Below are positions 36,141 to 44,753 of a stretch of DNA of 64,000 nucleotides, in pieces. Under the pieces are notes generated by a model. That model was not told the origin of the DNA. It worked only from the letters and a program-made list of their open reading frames with translations, and did not search any database. The DNA comes from Bacteroidia bacterium (GTDB lineage: Bacteria; Bacteroidota; Ignavibacteria; UBA10030). Every line of letters starts with the position of its first letter. Position 1 is the first letter of the stretch. Location: NCBI GenBank assembly GCA_022180565.1, contig BQML01000009.1:62001-126000 (forward strand), given 5' to 3'. Position numbers and translations under genes: made by a program.

Positions 36141-36833
36141 TCAACCAGGTCGTCTTTTCCCGAAGATCGCCGTACCGATGCGCAGGATCGTCGCTCCCTC
36201 TTCAATGGCAATCTCGTAGTCGTGGGTCATGCCCATGGAGAGATCTTCCATCGCCACACCGGGAATCCTCTCCCTCTCGATGCTCCGCCGAAGTTCCGCA
36301 AGGAGTCGGAACGACGAACGGGAATCCTCGGGGTTGTCGGAAAACGGACCCATTGTCATGAGTCCCCGGATCCTCACCTTGTCCAAATGCGAGACCTGTC
36401 TCGCCAGCTCAACAACCTCATCAGGCCGGACACCGGTCTTGGTCGCTTCTTCCGTTGTGTGCACTTCCAGAAGCACATCAACAGGCTTTTGGGCCCTCTT
36501 CTGCACCTCCTTCGCCAACCGGAGCGAGTCGAGGGAATGCAGAAGATGGATTGAATCTATAATATACTTAACTTTGTTCGATTGCAGATGTCCTATGAAA
36601 TGCCATCGGACCGGCTTTCCGGTCCAGAGCTCGATCTTTTCCCTCAGTTCCTGAACATAGTTCTCACCGAAATCCTCCAGCCCGGCCACCCGCGCCTCCT
36701 CTATCTTATCAATCCCAAACATCTTCGAAACAGCCACAATCCTAACACTGGCCACATCCCGCCCCACCCTCTTGCAGGTTTCAGCAACGCGGCGCTTTAA
36801 ATTTTCAATATTTTGCGCAATCGTGTCCTGCAT
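36141..36833 (-). CDS. YggS family pyridoxal phosphate-binding protein
   Basis: 230-residue PLP homeostasis protein (PLPBP/YggS). Fold type III TIM barrel; PLP lysine in IVAVSKMFG near residue 36, FGENYVQEL near 55, WHFIGHLQSNKVKYI near 77, and LSMGMTHDYEIAIEEGATILRIGTAIFG (phosphate-binding end). No catalytic activity is known for this family; it buffers PLP and affects amino-acid balance. Divergent from the plus-strand TPR gene. Confidence 0.95.
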   Translation of the reverse strand: MQDTIAQNIENLKRRVAETCKRVGRDVASVRIVAVSKMFGIDKIEEARVAGLEDFGENYVQELREKIELWTGKPVRWHFIGHLQSNKVKYIIDSIHLLHSLDSLRLAKEVQKRAQKPVDVLLEVHTTEEATKTGVRPDEVVELARQVSHLDKVRIRGLMTMGPFSDNPEDSRSSFRLLAELRRSIERERIPGVAMEDLSMGMTHDYEIAIEEGATILRIGTAIFGKRRPG

Positions 36834-36945
36834 GCCGAAAAAGAGGGTTTTTAATATACCCCAAGATTTGAGAAAATGCAATGAACCGCCGGTTGCCAGA
36901 CTCGCCTAATTTCCAGGCGGTTATTGCCCTCTTTTGAATGATTAC

Positions 36946-36974
36946 TTGACATCGCCTCGTTTTTTTGTTTTATT
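36946..36974 (+). promoter_or_regulatory. Probable promoter of the TPR gene
   Basis: TTGACA at 36946-36951, a 17-base spacer and TTTATT at 36969-36974, in the divergent region between the YggS-type gene and the plus-strand TPR gene, 52 bases before its start codon. The -10 is only a partial match. Confidence 0.45.
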
Positions 36975-37025
36975 CCAAGCGGATAGGCTGTGCTGACGGA
37001 CTCTCCCAGAGTTCAGGAAAACTGA

Positions 37026-38441
37026 ATGCAGGCTTTTGACCATTTCGACGACGACGACCAGGCTCCGAAACCGCGAAGGCGACGGGACGACGACGTAGCA
37101 AGATTTCGTGAGCAGTTGAAGAACGGCGAAAAGGACATCAACAGCACTGAAACTCTCGAGGAGATCATCCAACTCTGCTTCGAGACAGAGCAATTCGAAG
37201 AAGCCCTTTCTTATTGCGACCGTCTTCTTTCCTTTGAGCCCTACAATGCCGACGCCTGGCAGCGAAGGGGCATGATCCTCAACAACCTCACCCGATACGA
37301 AGAAGCCCTCGAAGCGTACGACCAAGCCCTGAATCTCAATCCCGCCGACGCCGAGATTCACGTCAACCGCGGCATCACCCTCGACAACATCAACCGGGTC
37401 GAGGAAGCCGTTGAGGCCTTCGAGTACGCCCTGACACTTGAACCGGGCTCGGAAGAGGCGCTGTTTCACAAGGGTGTCACGCTTGAGAAAATGGATCGTT
37501 TCGATGAAGCCGTGGAGATCTTCCGCCGCATCCTGGCCGTCAATCCGAATCATCACGAGGCCTGGTATGAGCTCGGCTATTGCCATGACTTTCTGGATCA
37601 GATGGAAGAATCGGTCAACTGTTACGACGAACACCTGGATCGTGATCCGTTCAACTACAATGCATGGTACAACCGGGGGATCGTGTTGAACAGGCTCGGA
37701 CGCTATGCCCAAGCGATCGAGAGTTACGAGCTTGCCCTTGCCATCAAGGAAGACTTCGCCGCGGCTCTCTATAACATGGGAAACGCTTACGCAAACCTCG
37801 GGCGAATGCTGGAGGCGATCGAGGCCTATAAGAAGACGCTGGAATTGGAGCCCGGGGACGTGCCTGCCTGGCACAATTTGGGAAACGCCTACGAGGAACT
37901 CGGACAGTACGCAAAGGCCGTGGAGTGTTTCACCAAAGCCATCGAGTTCGATGATCTGCACTACGAATCGTACTTTGGACGCGGATGCAGTTATGACGCC
38001 CTCGATGAGCCGCGCAAGGCCCTCGCCGACTACCGGAAGGCGCTTTCCATCGCTGCAGATTATCCAGAGCTCTGGTATGCCCGCGCAGATGCCGAGTACA
38101 ATCTCAAGCGTTACGAGGACTGCCTTCTGAGCTACCGGATGGTTCTTAAGCTCGATCCAACCAACGCCGAAGCCTGGTTCGACTACGGTGACACACTGCA
38201 GGAACTGGGGAAGACGGATGAGGCCGTCATCGCTTTGACGGAGTGCCTTCGCCTTGCCCCGCAGTTCGCGCCGGCGTTCTACAGCATGGCGAAAGCCCAT
38301 TTGCTCCGCGGAAATAAGGCCGGGGCCCTTGAAAGCCTGAAGAAAGCCTTTGAACTCGATGCCGAGCTGAAGAAGAGCTTTGTCGTCGAGTTTCCGTCGC
38401 TGAGTGCGATGCGCGATTTCAGGCGCTTTTTGAACCTTTGA
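37026..38441 (+). CDS. Tetratricopeptide repeat protein
   Basis: 471 residues. A charged N terminus (FDHFDDDDQAPKPRRRRDDD) then about eleven TPRs in near-perfect 34-residue phase, for example ALSYCDRLLSFEPYNADAWQ, ALEAYDQALNLNPADAEIHV, AIESYELALAIKEDFAAALY and AVECFTKAIEFDDLHYESYF. No signal peptide, so likely cytoplasmic. Common in Chlorobiota/Ignavibacteriota; partner unknown. Followed 46 bases on by aroE. A 515-codon open frame on the opposite strand is a by-product of the codon bias. Confidence 0.9.
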   Translation: MQAFDHFDDDDQAPKPRRRRDDDVARFREQLKNGEKDINSTETLEEIIQLCFETEQFEEALSYCDRLLSFEPYNADAWQRRGMILNNLTRYEEALEAYDQALNLNPADAEIHVNRGITLDNINRVEEAVEAFEYALTLEPGSEEALFHKGVTLEKMDRFDEAVEIFRRILAVNPNHHEAWYELGYCHDFLDQMEESVNCYDEHLDRDPFNYNAWYNRGIVLNRLGRYAQAIESYELALAIKEDFAAALYNMGNAYANLGRMLEAIEAYKKTLELEPGDVPAWHNLGNAYEELGQYAKAVECFTKAIEFDDLHYESYFGRGCSYDALDEPRKALADYRKALSIAADYPELWYARADAEYNLKRYEDCLLSYRMVLKLDPTNAEAWFDYGDTLQELGKTDEAVIALTECLRLAPQFAPAFYSMAKAHLLRGNKAGALESLKKAFELDAELKKSFVVEFPSLSAMRDFRRFLNL

Positions 38442-38487
38442 TGCTTTCTCCGGCCCCTCCCGGCCAGTCCCTTTGTTGCTTCCTCCC

Positions 38488-39312
38488 ATGCAGCGCTACG
38501 CCATCATAGGCCACCCCGTCTCTCACTCCGTTTCCCCCAAACTGCACAACGCAGCGTTTGCGGCCGTGGGTCTGGACTGTCACTACGAGGCCATCGACAT
38601 CGATCCCGCGGACCTTGGCGATGGGATAGCCTCGCTGAGATCATCGGGTATCGCGGGGTTCAATGTCACGATCCCTCACAAGAAAGGGATCCTCCCCCTG
38701 CTCGATCGCATCGATGACGCGGCTCGTGCCGTGGGAGCAGTCAATACGGTCGTTCACCGTGACGGCGTTCTGACCGGCTATAACACCGACATTCATGGTT
38801 TCCGAGCCCTCATTGCGCCTTTTGAAAAAGCAGTGAACGGCGGCACCGTGGGAATTCTCGGCGCAGGGGGGGCATCGAGAGCGGTCCTGCACGTGCTTAC
38901 AACCTCCTTTACCCCCCGACGCATCGTCGTCCTTAACAGGACCACGGAGCGCGCGGAAGAAATTGCCGGCGAATTCTCGTCCTCCCCCGTGCCCATCGTT
39001 CCTGAATCACTCTTTCAGGACGAACTCCAGGAGCTCGTCAGCGGCCTTGGAGTGATCATCAACACAACGAGTGTCGGGATGAAACCGTATACCGACGCTT
39101 CTCCGCTGGAGCAGATCGATTTTCGCAGGGACCAGATCGTAGCGGATCTGATCTATACGCCTGCCGAGACCGCATTGCTCAAAGCGGCAAAGGAAGCGGG
39201 AGCTACGGCCGTGGGCGGTCTGGAGATGTTTCTGCAACAGGCCGCAGAATCGTTTCGGTTGTGGACAGGAAAAGAGGTTAATATGAGGAAGCTCTGGGAA
39301 GGGTTGGAGTAG
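38488..39312 (+). CDS. aroE: Shikimate dehydrogenase (NADP+)
   Basis: Reduces 3-dehydroshikimate to shikimate in aromatic amino-acid synthesis. 274 residues: N-terminal substrate domain with IGHPVSHSVSPKLHN and the catalytic lysine in NVTIPHKKG near residue 65, aspartate in GYNTDIHGF near 100, NADP-binding GAGGASRAVLH near 133 with NRTTERA, and C-terminal GGLEMFLQQAAESFRLWTG. ATG at MQRYAIIG chosen; a TTG five codons earlier is weaker. Confidence 0.95.
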   Translation: MQRYAIIGHPVSHSVSPKLHNAAFAAVGLDCHYEAIDIDPADLGDGIASLRSSGIAGFNVTIPHKKGILPLLDRIDDAARAVGAVNTVVHRDGVLTGYNTDIHGFRALIAPFEKAVNGGTVGILGAGGASRAVLHVLTTSFTPRRIVVLNRTTERAEEIAGEFSSSPVPIVPESLFQDELQELVSGLGVIINTTSVGMKPYTDASPLEQIDFRRDQIVADLIYTPAETALLKAAKEAGATAVGGLEMFLQQAAESFRLWTGKEVNMRKLWEGLE

Positions 39313-39380
39313 GTTCAAGGTTCAAGGTTCAAAGTTCAAGGTTCAAAGTTTAAGGTTCAAAGTTTAAGGTTCAAGGTTCC
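39311..39380. repeat. Heptamer tandem repeat (ggttcaa-type)
   Basis: About nine head-to-tail units of 7 bp, variants ggttcaa, agttcaa and agtttaa, directly after the aroE stop. Similar heptamer arrays are found at 53491-53540 (agaggtc-type) and 62405-62503. Confidence 0.85.
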
Positions 39381-39429
39381 ATATGGTTTTACTTTTGCTT
39401 AGATTTGGAGAGGATTATCATTACGCCGA

Positions 39430-40269
39430 ATGACTGCCGAACTCTTTCAGAAATACGAGACCCTCAGAAATATTCTTTCCAATCTTGGTTCGGTTGCTAT
39501 CGGGTATTCCGGCGGGATCGACAGCACGTTGTTGATTCGTGTCGCAACAGAGGTCCTTGGAAACAATGCCCTGGCCGTCATCGGGCGGTCGGAGACGTAC
39601 CCGACCCGCGAATTCGAGGAAGCTCTCGCGCTGGCACACCGGTTCGGCTCACGCTTTCGCGTGGTCAACACCGAAGAGACCGATAATCTTAAATTCCGCG
39701 AAAACCCGGTGAACCGGTGCTACTTCTGCAAGACCGAACTCTTCGGCAAATTGCACGGCATTGCGGCGGAAGAAGGGATCGAATGGATTGCTGATGGAAC
39801 GATTGTGGATGATCTGAGGGATTTCCGGCCCGGCATGAAGGCGAAGACCGAGCAAAACGTGCGTTCTCCGTTGCTCGAGGCGGGATTTTCGAAGAACGAC
39901 GTTAGAGAACTGGCGAGATTTCTTGAGATACCGATCTGGGACAAGCCCTCGTTTGCCTGTCTTTCCTCGCGCTTTCCCTACGGATTTGGCATTACAAAGG
40001 AGAATCTCATGAAAGTGGATGCGGCAGAGACATTCCTGCGTGACAACGGCTTCCGGGTGTTCCGGGTGCGTCACCATGACGACCGCACGGCCAGAATCGA
40101 GCTCGGTCCGGTTGAATTCCAGAGGATGTTTGACAATGGATTCCGTGCAGAGGTCGTCAGACGGTTCAAGGAGCTGGGATATGTGTATGTGACCATAGAC
40201 CTCCAGGGCTTTCGGAGCGGGAGTATGAATGAAGTGGTGACCGAGGAAGAAAAGAAAGCCGTCGGATGA
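39430..40269 (+). CDS. larE: ATP-dependent sacrificial sulfur transferase LarE
   Basis: 279 residues. PP-loop AANH fold: ATP-binding YSGGIDSTLL near residue 26, NRCYFCKTELF at 95-105, and WDKPSFACLSSRFPYG with Cys177, which aligns with the sacrificial cysteine of Lactobacillus LarE. LarE donates sulfur to the pyridinium dithiocarboxylate mononucleotide precursor of the nickel-pincer cofactor of lactate racemase. LarB, LarC and LarA are not in the window, so it may act as an orphan. ATG start. Confidence 0.92.
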   Translation: MTAELFQKYETLRNILSNLGSVAIGYSGGIDSTLLIRVATEVLGNNALAVIGRSETYPTREFEEALALAHRFGSRFRVVNTEETDNLKFRENPVNRCYFCKTELFGKLHGIAAEEGIEWIADGTIVDDLRDFRPGMKAKTEQNVRSPLLEAGFSKNDVRELARFLEIPIWDKPSFACLSSRFPYGFGITKENLMKVDAAETFLRDNGFRVFRVRHHDDRTARIELGPVEFQRMFDNGFRAEVVRRFKELGYVYVTIDLQGFRSGSMNEVVTEEEKKAVG

Positions 40270-40447
40270 TTAGGGATTTCGGATTGTGGATGCGGATTTC
40301 GGATTGACGATTGGTGATGCGATATCACCCTTTTCCGCAACCTTCCTTCCCTCCTTCCGTCTAACCATCATTGATCCTTCCGGCGTATCTCTTCTGCCCG
40401 GAAAGTCGTCTCACAGAAAAAACTTCCATGTTCACGGAGTGCCGTCC

Positions 40448-42598
40448 TTGAATCGATCGTTCCTCGCTCTCGCGTCGACCATCCTTCTCTTCTCCACACT
40501 TGCGGCCAATGAGCCCGTTGGCGCTCTTCGGCCTCTTCGGACCGAGACACCTCCCCGAATCGACGGGGTTCTTGACGACGTAGTCTGGACGCAGGCCCCC
40601 CGTGTGAGCGGATTCAAGACGTTCATTCCGGATTTCGGCAAGGAGATGCCCGAATCCACCCATGTCTACATGGCTTACGACAGGGAAAACCTGTACTTCG
40701 CCTATTACTGCTACGATCCCGACCCTTCGACGATCAAGGCCGAAGTGACGAACAGGGACAACATCCGTCGGCACGACTGGATTTGCATCAATCTTGACTC
40801 GTTTAACGACCAGCAGGCTCTGTACGGGTTCTATGTCAATCCACTTGGCATCCAGGAAGACAGCCGCTTTGCGGCCGGTGGCGAGGACATGAGCGTTGAC
40901 TTCGTCTGGTACAGTGCCGGACGCATTGTGGAAAACGGCTACATTGTCGAGGTGCAGATTCCGCTCAAGAGCATCCGCTATGCCGACACGAATCCGGTTG
41001 AGATGTCCGTGGTCTTCGAACGCCGTGTCAGCAGGAGGTCCGAGCAGGCCACCTATCCTCCGTTGGACCCGCGCATGGGATTTGCGTTTCTCGTTCAGAT
41101 GAAGCCCATTCTGTACTACGACATTGAGCATTACACGCTGTTGGAGGTTCTTCCTGGAGTGACGTATCGTCAGGACTTTCGCGATGAACAGGGAGTCTTC
41201 CGGCGGTATGTCAACAAGGGCGAAGGCAGTCTGACGATGAAATACGGCATCACATCGGATCTGATTTTGGATGCCACGTACAATCCGGACTTCAGCCAGG
41301 TGGAATCTGACGCCGGTCAGGTTGACGTGAACCTGCGGTCAGGAATTTTCTTTCCTGAAAAGCGGCCATTCTTTCTGGAAGGAAATGAGATCTTTAATGT
41401 TGCCGGGGCGGGCGTGACGCCGGCAGATCCTCTGATCGCAGGCGTTCATACACGAACGATCGAGAACCCCCTTGTCGGCGTGAAGCTTTCCGGCAAGATT
41501 GGCCGAAAGAGTACGATTGCCTCGATCTATGCGCTGGACGAACCGCTAGCCGGCGGCGACCGGCTCCACGTGCCTATCCTCAGATTCAAGCAGGCGCTGA
41601 CGGAAGACAGTTACCTGGGCGCCTTGATGACGGCGCGAGAAGACGGGGGTGCGTACAACCGGGTGGCGGGCACAGACGGAACCATTCGCGTGAGCGCGTC
41701 CAGCACGCTGGATTATAATGCGTTCGCTTCCGATACGAAGGATGCGATGGGAACGGAGAGCCGCACGGGCCATTCGATCGCGGCCGTGTACCAATACGGC
41801 ACGCGGGACCTGAACTATTCCTTCGGTTTTAATAGTGTTTCCCGGGATTTCAACACGATGACCGGGTTCCTGTTCCGCACGGGGATCCTGGCCATCAGCG
41901 GGATGGTGACCCCGAAGTTCTACCCAAACTCGGATTTCGTGAGAAGAATCGATCTCGCCTTTGTGTCGTCACAGACCCGCGATGAGTTTAGCCGCCTGTG
42001 GGAAACTCTCAACTACATTCAATTCCAGGCCACCTTGCCGGCCGGGGTCTCGTTCAGAATCCGGGGACGGCATTCGACAGAAGTCTTCGCCGGGCAAAGG
42101 TTTCGAACGGACGGTTTGCTTGTCTCGGGAGGCGGACAGTTTTCGCGACAAGTGAATTTCACCGCGTCATACGAACATGCGAACGCCATTTACTTTCCCG
42201 CCCCCTTCCAGGGCGTTCAGGATTTGTTCAGTGCAACACTGATTTATCAGCCCTGGAATCAATTTGAGGCTCGCCTGTCGTTGACACATGTATCGTTCCA
42301 CCGCGACTCAGGCGATGTGAAAATCTACGAGTATCCGATCGGCCGCGCACGGCTGACCTACCAAATGAACCGGTACCTCTTTTTGAGAGCGATCGCGGAG
42401 TACAACAAACTCCGGCGAACGTTGCTCACGGACTACCTGGTATCGTTTACGTACATTCCGGGGACGGTTCTGCACGCAGGGTATGGCTCCCTTTATCAAA
42501 GGACTGAGTGGCAGACAAATACGTATGTGGACGCAGACTCCTTCCATGAGCTCCGCCGCGGGTTCTTCTTCAAGATGTCCTACCTCTGGAGATCATAG
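40448..42598 (+). CDS. CBM9-like/DUF5916 outer-membrane-associated protein
   Basis: 716 residues. Short signal peptide after a TTG start (NRSFLALASTILLFSTLA), an N-terminal CBM9-like domain (PPRIDGVLDDVVW, VYMAYDRENLYFAYYCYDPDP), then a DUF5916-type beta-rich domain with FSQVESDAGQVDVNLR and FFPEKRPFFLEG, motifs typical of that family; ends in barrel-like strands. Function unknown; thought to be outer-membrane localised. TTG chosen because GGAG lies 8 bases upstream; a GTG 9 bases earlier is possible. Confidence 0.87.
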   Translation: MNRSFLALASTILLFSTLAANEPVGALRPLRTETPPRIDGVLDDVVWTQAPRVSGFKTFIPDFGKEMPESTHVYMAYDRENLYFAYYCYDPDPSTIKAEVTNRDNIRRHDWICINLDSFNDQQALYGFYVNPLGIQEDSRFAAGGEDMSVDFVWYSAGRIVENGYIVEVQIPLKSIRYADTNPVEMSVVFERRVSRRSEQATYPPLDPRMGFAFLVQMKPILYYDIEHYTLLEVLPGVTYRQDFRDEQGVFRRYVNKGEGSLTMKYGITSDLILDATYNPDFSQVESDAGQVDVNLRSGIFFPEKRPFFLEGNEIFNVAGAGVTPADPLIAGVHTRTIENPLVGVKLSGKIGRKSTIASIYALDEPLAGGDRLHVPILRFKQALTEDSYLGALMTAREDGGAYNRVAGTDGTIRVSASSTLDYNAFASDTKDAMGTESRTGHSIAAVYQYGTRDLNYSFGFNSVSRDFNTMTGFLFRTGILAISGMVTPKFYPNSDFVRRIDLAFVSSQTRDEFSRLWETLNYIQFQATLPAGVSFRIRGRHSTEVFAGQRFRTDGLLVSGGGQFSRQVNFTASYEHANAIYFPAPFQGVQDLFSATLIYQPWNQFEARLSLTHVSFHRDSGDVKIYEYPIGRARLTYQMNRYLFLRAIAEYNKLRRTLLTDYLVSFTYIPGTVLHAGYGSLYQRTEWQTNTYVDADSFHELRRGFFFKMSYLWRS

Positions 42599-42721
42599 CT
42601 TCTCTTCTTGATTCTTCCCCTTCCCTTGGTACGTTGAGCAGGCGCTGGGGTCGTCGGGGGATGGGGCCCGGGATCGGCCTTGAAGTCCGACATGTTTTTC
42701 GTTACCATTCCCTGGACGGCC

Positions 42722-43153
42722 ATGCGCCTCTGGAGTCTTCATCCAAAATACCTTGATACCGCGGGGCTTGTTGCTCTCTGGAGGGAGGCGTTGCTGGCCA
42801 AAAAGGTCCTTCAAGGCAAAACGCGCGGATACCGGCATCATCCTCAGCTCCAGCGTTTCCGAGAAGCCACTGAGCCGGTCCGGGCGATCAATGCGTATCT
42901 CGCGGGCATCCGCCACGAAGCCTGCCGTCGCGGATACGCCTTTGATGCCCGAAAGCATGCGGGGCGGAAGCGATTCCGTCGCATCGGCGTTTCCGCCGGA
43001 CAGCTTGGCTTTGAGTTTCTGCATCTGAAGAAAAAGCTCCGACGCAGGGACCTCGGGCGGTATCGGACCCTGCTCAGGGTGAGGAGACCCGAGCCCCACC
43101 CGCTGTTCCGGCAGCACCGCGGACCGATCGCCGCATGGGAACGCGGCGTGTAG
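42722..43153 (+). CDS. Pyrimidine dimer DNA glycosylase (T4 endonuclease V-like)
   Basis: 143 residues of the Pyr_excise family. MRLWSLHPKYLDTAGLVALWREALLAKKVL, then TRGYRHHPQLQRF near residue 36 and AINAYLAGIRHEACRRGYAFD, are the family's conserved blocks. It would cut at UV-induced dimers. Unlike T4 endonuclease V the residue after Met is Arg, not the catalytic Thr2. The chosen ATG is the one before MRLWS; an upstream in-frame ATG at 42692 is less likely. Confidence 0.87.
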   Translation: MRLWSLHPKYLDTAGLVALWREALLAKKVLQGKTRGYRHHPQLQRFREATEPVRAINAYLAGIRHEACRRGYAFDARKHAGRKRFRRIGVSAGQLGFEFLHLKKKLRRRDLGRYRTLLRVRRPEPHPLFRQHRGPIAAWERGV

Positions 43154-43262
43154 CATTGTCCTGTACAGCGCGTGCCGCTGGTTTGCCGGGCTCAAGCGAG
43201 GCGTACCGACTGGTGGCTGAGGTATCTTTGAACCTTAAACGACTATCACGAGGATCATCACG

Positions 43263-44003
43263 ATGAAAACTTTAGAGAAGAAAGCGGCAATTGTGACCGG
43301 GGGTGGATCGGGGATTGGCAGAGCCATAGCCCTTGCCTATGCGTCCGAAGGGGCCGCCGTGGTTGTTGCGGACATTGATGAGGCTGGTGGAAAGGAAACC
43401 GTCGGTCTGATCACCAGACAATCCGGTCAGGCAATATTCGTGAAGGCCGATTCCTCCAAACCCTCGGACAATGAGGCTGTGGTGAAGGCATGTGTCGAGA
43501 AGTACGGCGGGCTCCAAGTCGCGTGCAACAATGCCGGCATTGGAGGCCCGGCCGCGGTCACAGGTGAGTATCCGATCGACGGATGGGACAAAGTCATTGC
43601 CGTTAATCTGTCCGGCGTCTTCTACGGCATGCGGCATCAGATCCCTGCGATGCTGAAGAGCGGAGGGGGAGCTATTGTGAACATCGCTTCCATTCTCGGT
43701 CAGGTTGGATTCCGGACCGCGTCGGCGTACGTGGCGGCAAAGCACGGAGTCGTGGGTCTCACGAAGAATGCAGCGCTTGAATATGCGGACAAAAAGATCC
43801 GCGTCAACGCCGTGGGCCCCGCCTTTATCAAGACGCCGCTCATTCAGAAAATCGATGAGAAACAGCTTGTTCCGCTCCACCCCATTGGAAGGCTCGGTGA
43901 ACCGGAGGAAGTGGCCAACCTGGTCGTGTTTCTCAGTTCCGACAAGGCTTCCTTTATCACCGGTGGATACTACTCCATCGACGGCGGCTATCTTTCTCAG
44001 TGA
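43263..44003 (+). CDS. SDR family oxidoreductase
   Basis: 246 residues, classical short-chain dehydrogenase: Rossmann motif TGGGSGIGRA near residue 12, NNAG near 90, catalytic Ser in NIASILGQ, YVAAK near residue 157, and a C-terminal FITGGYYSIDGGYLSQ. The substrate cannot be inferred from sequence. ATG with ACGAGGATCATCACG upstream. Convergent with the XRE gene. Confidence 0.93.
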   Translation: MKTLEKKAAIVTGGGSGIGRAIALAYASEGAAVVVADIDEAGGKETVGLITRQSGQAIFVKADSSKPSDNEAVVKACVEKYGGLQVACNNAGIGGPAAVTGEYPIDGWDKVIAVNLSGVFYGMRHQIPAMLKSGGGAIVNIASILGQVGFRTASAYVAAKHGVVGLTKNAALEYADKKIRVNAVGPAFIKTPLIQKIDEKQLVPLHPIGRLGEPEEVANLVVFLSSDKASFITGGYYSIDGGYLSQ

Positions 44004-44070
44004 TCATCAGAAAATCCGATCCGTCTCTTGCGCTGAGACGATCCTCGACGCCGCTCTCTCGGGGATAATC

Positions 44071-44271
44071 TTACCGCCGCTTGTCCGGGGTGAACACTTC
44101 TTCAACGGTCTTACCGAACACCCGCGCGATTTTAAACGCCAGGGGGAGCATGGGATCGTATTTGTCGTTCTCGATCGCGTTCACTGTCTGCCTCGATACC
44201 CCAAGCTTGCCCGCGAGTTCCTCCTGGGACATCTGCCTGGTTTCCCGGAGTTCGCGAATCCTGTTCTTCAA
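44071..44271 (-). CDS. XRE-family transcriptional regulator (YozG-like)
   Basis: 66 residues consisting almost only of a helix-turn-helix: NRIRELRETRQMSQEELAGKLGVSRQTVNAIENDKYDPMLPLAFKIARVFG, typical of the YozG/SinR-like small regulators. TTG start chosen; the TTGA overlaps the stop of the upstream membrane-protein gene, giving coupled translation. It probably controls its own promoter through two 18-bp operators (44677-44694, 44723-44740). Confidence 0.88.
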   Translation of the reverse strand: MKNRIRELRETRQMSQEELAGKLGVSRQTVNAIENDKYDPMLPLAFKIARVFGKTVEEVFTPDKRR

Positions 44272-44663
44272 CGGTACCGACTCCGTGCAAGTGCAAGGCC
44301 GATGAAGTAGAGCATCGGGAGCAGAGCCCACACATGCCGGTAGCTCAAGTCTTCCGGCGGCAAAGGAACCGCAAGTTCCAGCAGGCCGAGCGTCATCAGA
44401 ATGACCATGGTCACGGGGAAGGCGATCCCCAGCGCCTCGAGTTGGATCCGCTGTTCGAGCTCATCCATCGCTTTGAGGCGTGCAACAATAGCCGTGAGCA
44501 GCCAAGCGAAGGGAGCAACCGGGATCAAGGCTGCAAGGATCCGAAGAGGCATGTCTGCGCCCTCGATACTGAGGATCATTCTTGCCGCAAAGAAGGTTGC
44601 GACAAAAAGGACGGCAGCAGCAAGGCCGCGGCGGCCGACGGGGGAAATGCGTGTGGTGTCCAT
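44268..44663 (-). CDS. Small membrane protein paired with the XRE regulator
   Basis: 131 residues with about four hydrophobic segments (LAAAVLFVATFFAARMIL, LRILAALIPVAPFAWLLTAIV, TMVILMTLGLLELAV, VWALLPMLYFIGLAL). No family recognised. GGAGGT precedes the ATG by 3-4 bases. Co-transcribed with the XRE gene and possibly the regulator's signal source (inference). Divergent from norB. Confidence 0.78.
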   Translation of the reverse strand: MDTTRISPVGRRGLAAAVLFVATFFAARMILSIEGADMPLRILAALIPVAPFAWLLTAIVARLKAMDELEQRIQLEALGIAFPVTMVILMTLGLLELAVPLPPEDLSYRHVWALLPMLYFIGLALARSRYR

Positions 44664-44676
44664 GGGACCTCCGAAA

Positions 44677-44694
44677 TGTAAAGTATTCTTGACA
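44677..44694. promoter_or_regulatory. 18-bp operator copy 2 (TGTAAAGTATTCTTGACA)
   Basis: 16 of 18 bases identical to the perfect palindromic copy at 44723-44740. It lies downstream of the -10 of the XRE promoter, so a bound protein could block elongation or form a repression loop with copy 1. Confidence 0.6.
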
Positions 44695-44699
44695 TCCCT

Positions 44700-44728
44700 A
44701 ATGTACGCCCTGAAACGATCGTTGTCAA
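44700..44728 (-). promoter_or_regulatory. Promoter of the XRE/membrane-protein operon
   Basis: On the minus strand TTGACA, exactly 17 bases, TACATT. The -35 is inside the perfect operator TGTCAAG...CTTGACA (44723-44740), so regulator binding would exclude RNA polymerase. Confidence 0.7.
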
Positions 44729-44740
44729 GTACTCTTGACA
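44723..44740. promoter_or_regulatory. 18-bp operator copy 1 (TGTCAAG-TACT-CTTGACA)
   Basis: Perfect 7-bp arms TGTCAAG and CTTGACA around a 4-base centre. It covers the -35 of the XRE operon promoter. A second, nearly identical copy lies 46 bases away. Probable target of the XRE regulator (inference). Confidence 0.65.
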
Positions 44741-44753
44741 TACCAATTTGCCG

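Noticed and set aside
36942-38489. A 515-codon open frame antisense to the TPR gene
   Set aside because: It mirrors the codon positions of a clear TPR protein, has no family character or ribosome-binding site, and arises from GC-rich third positions.
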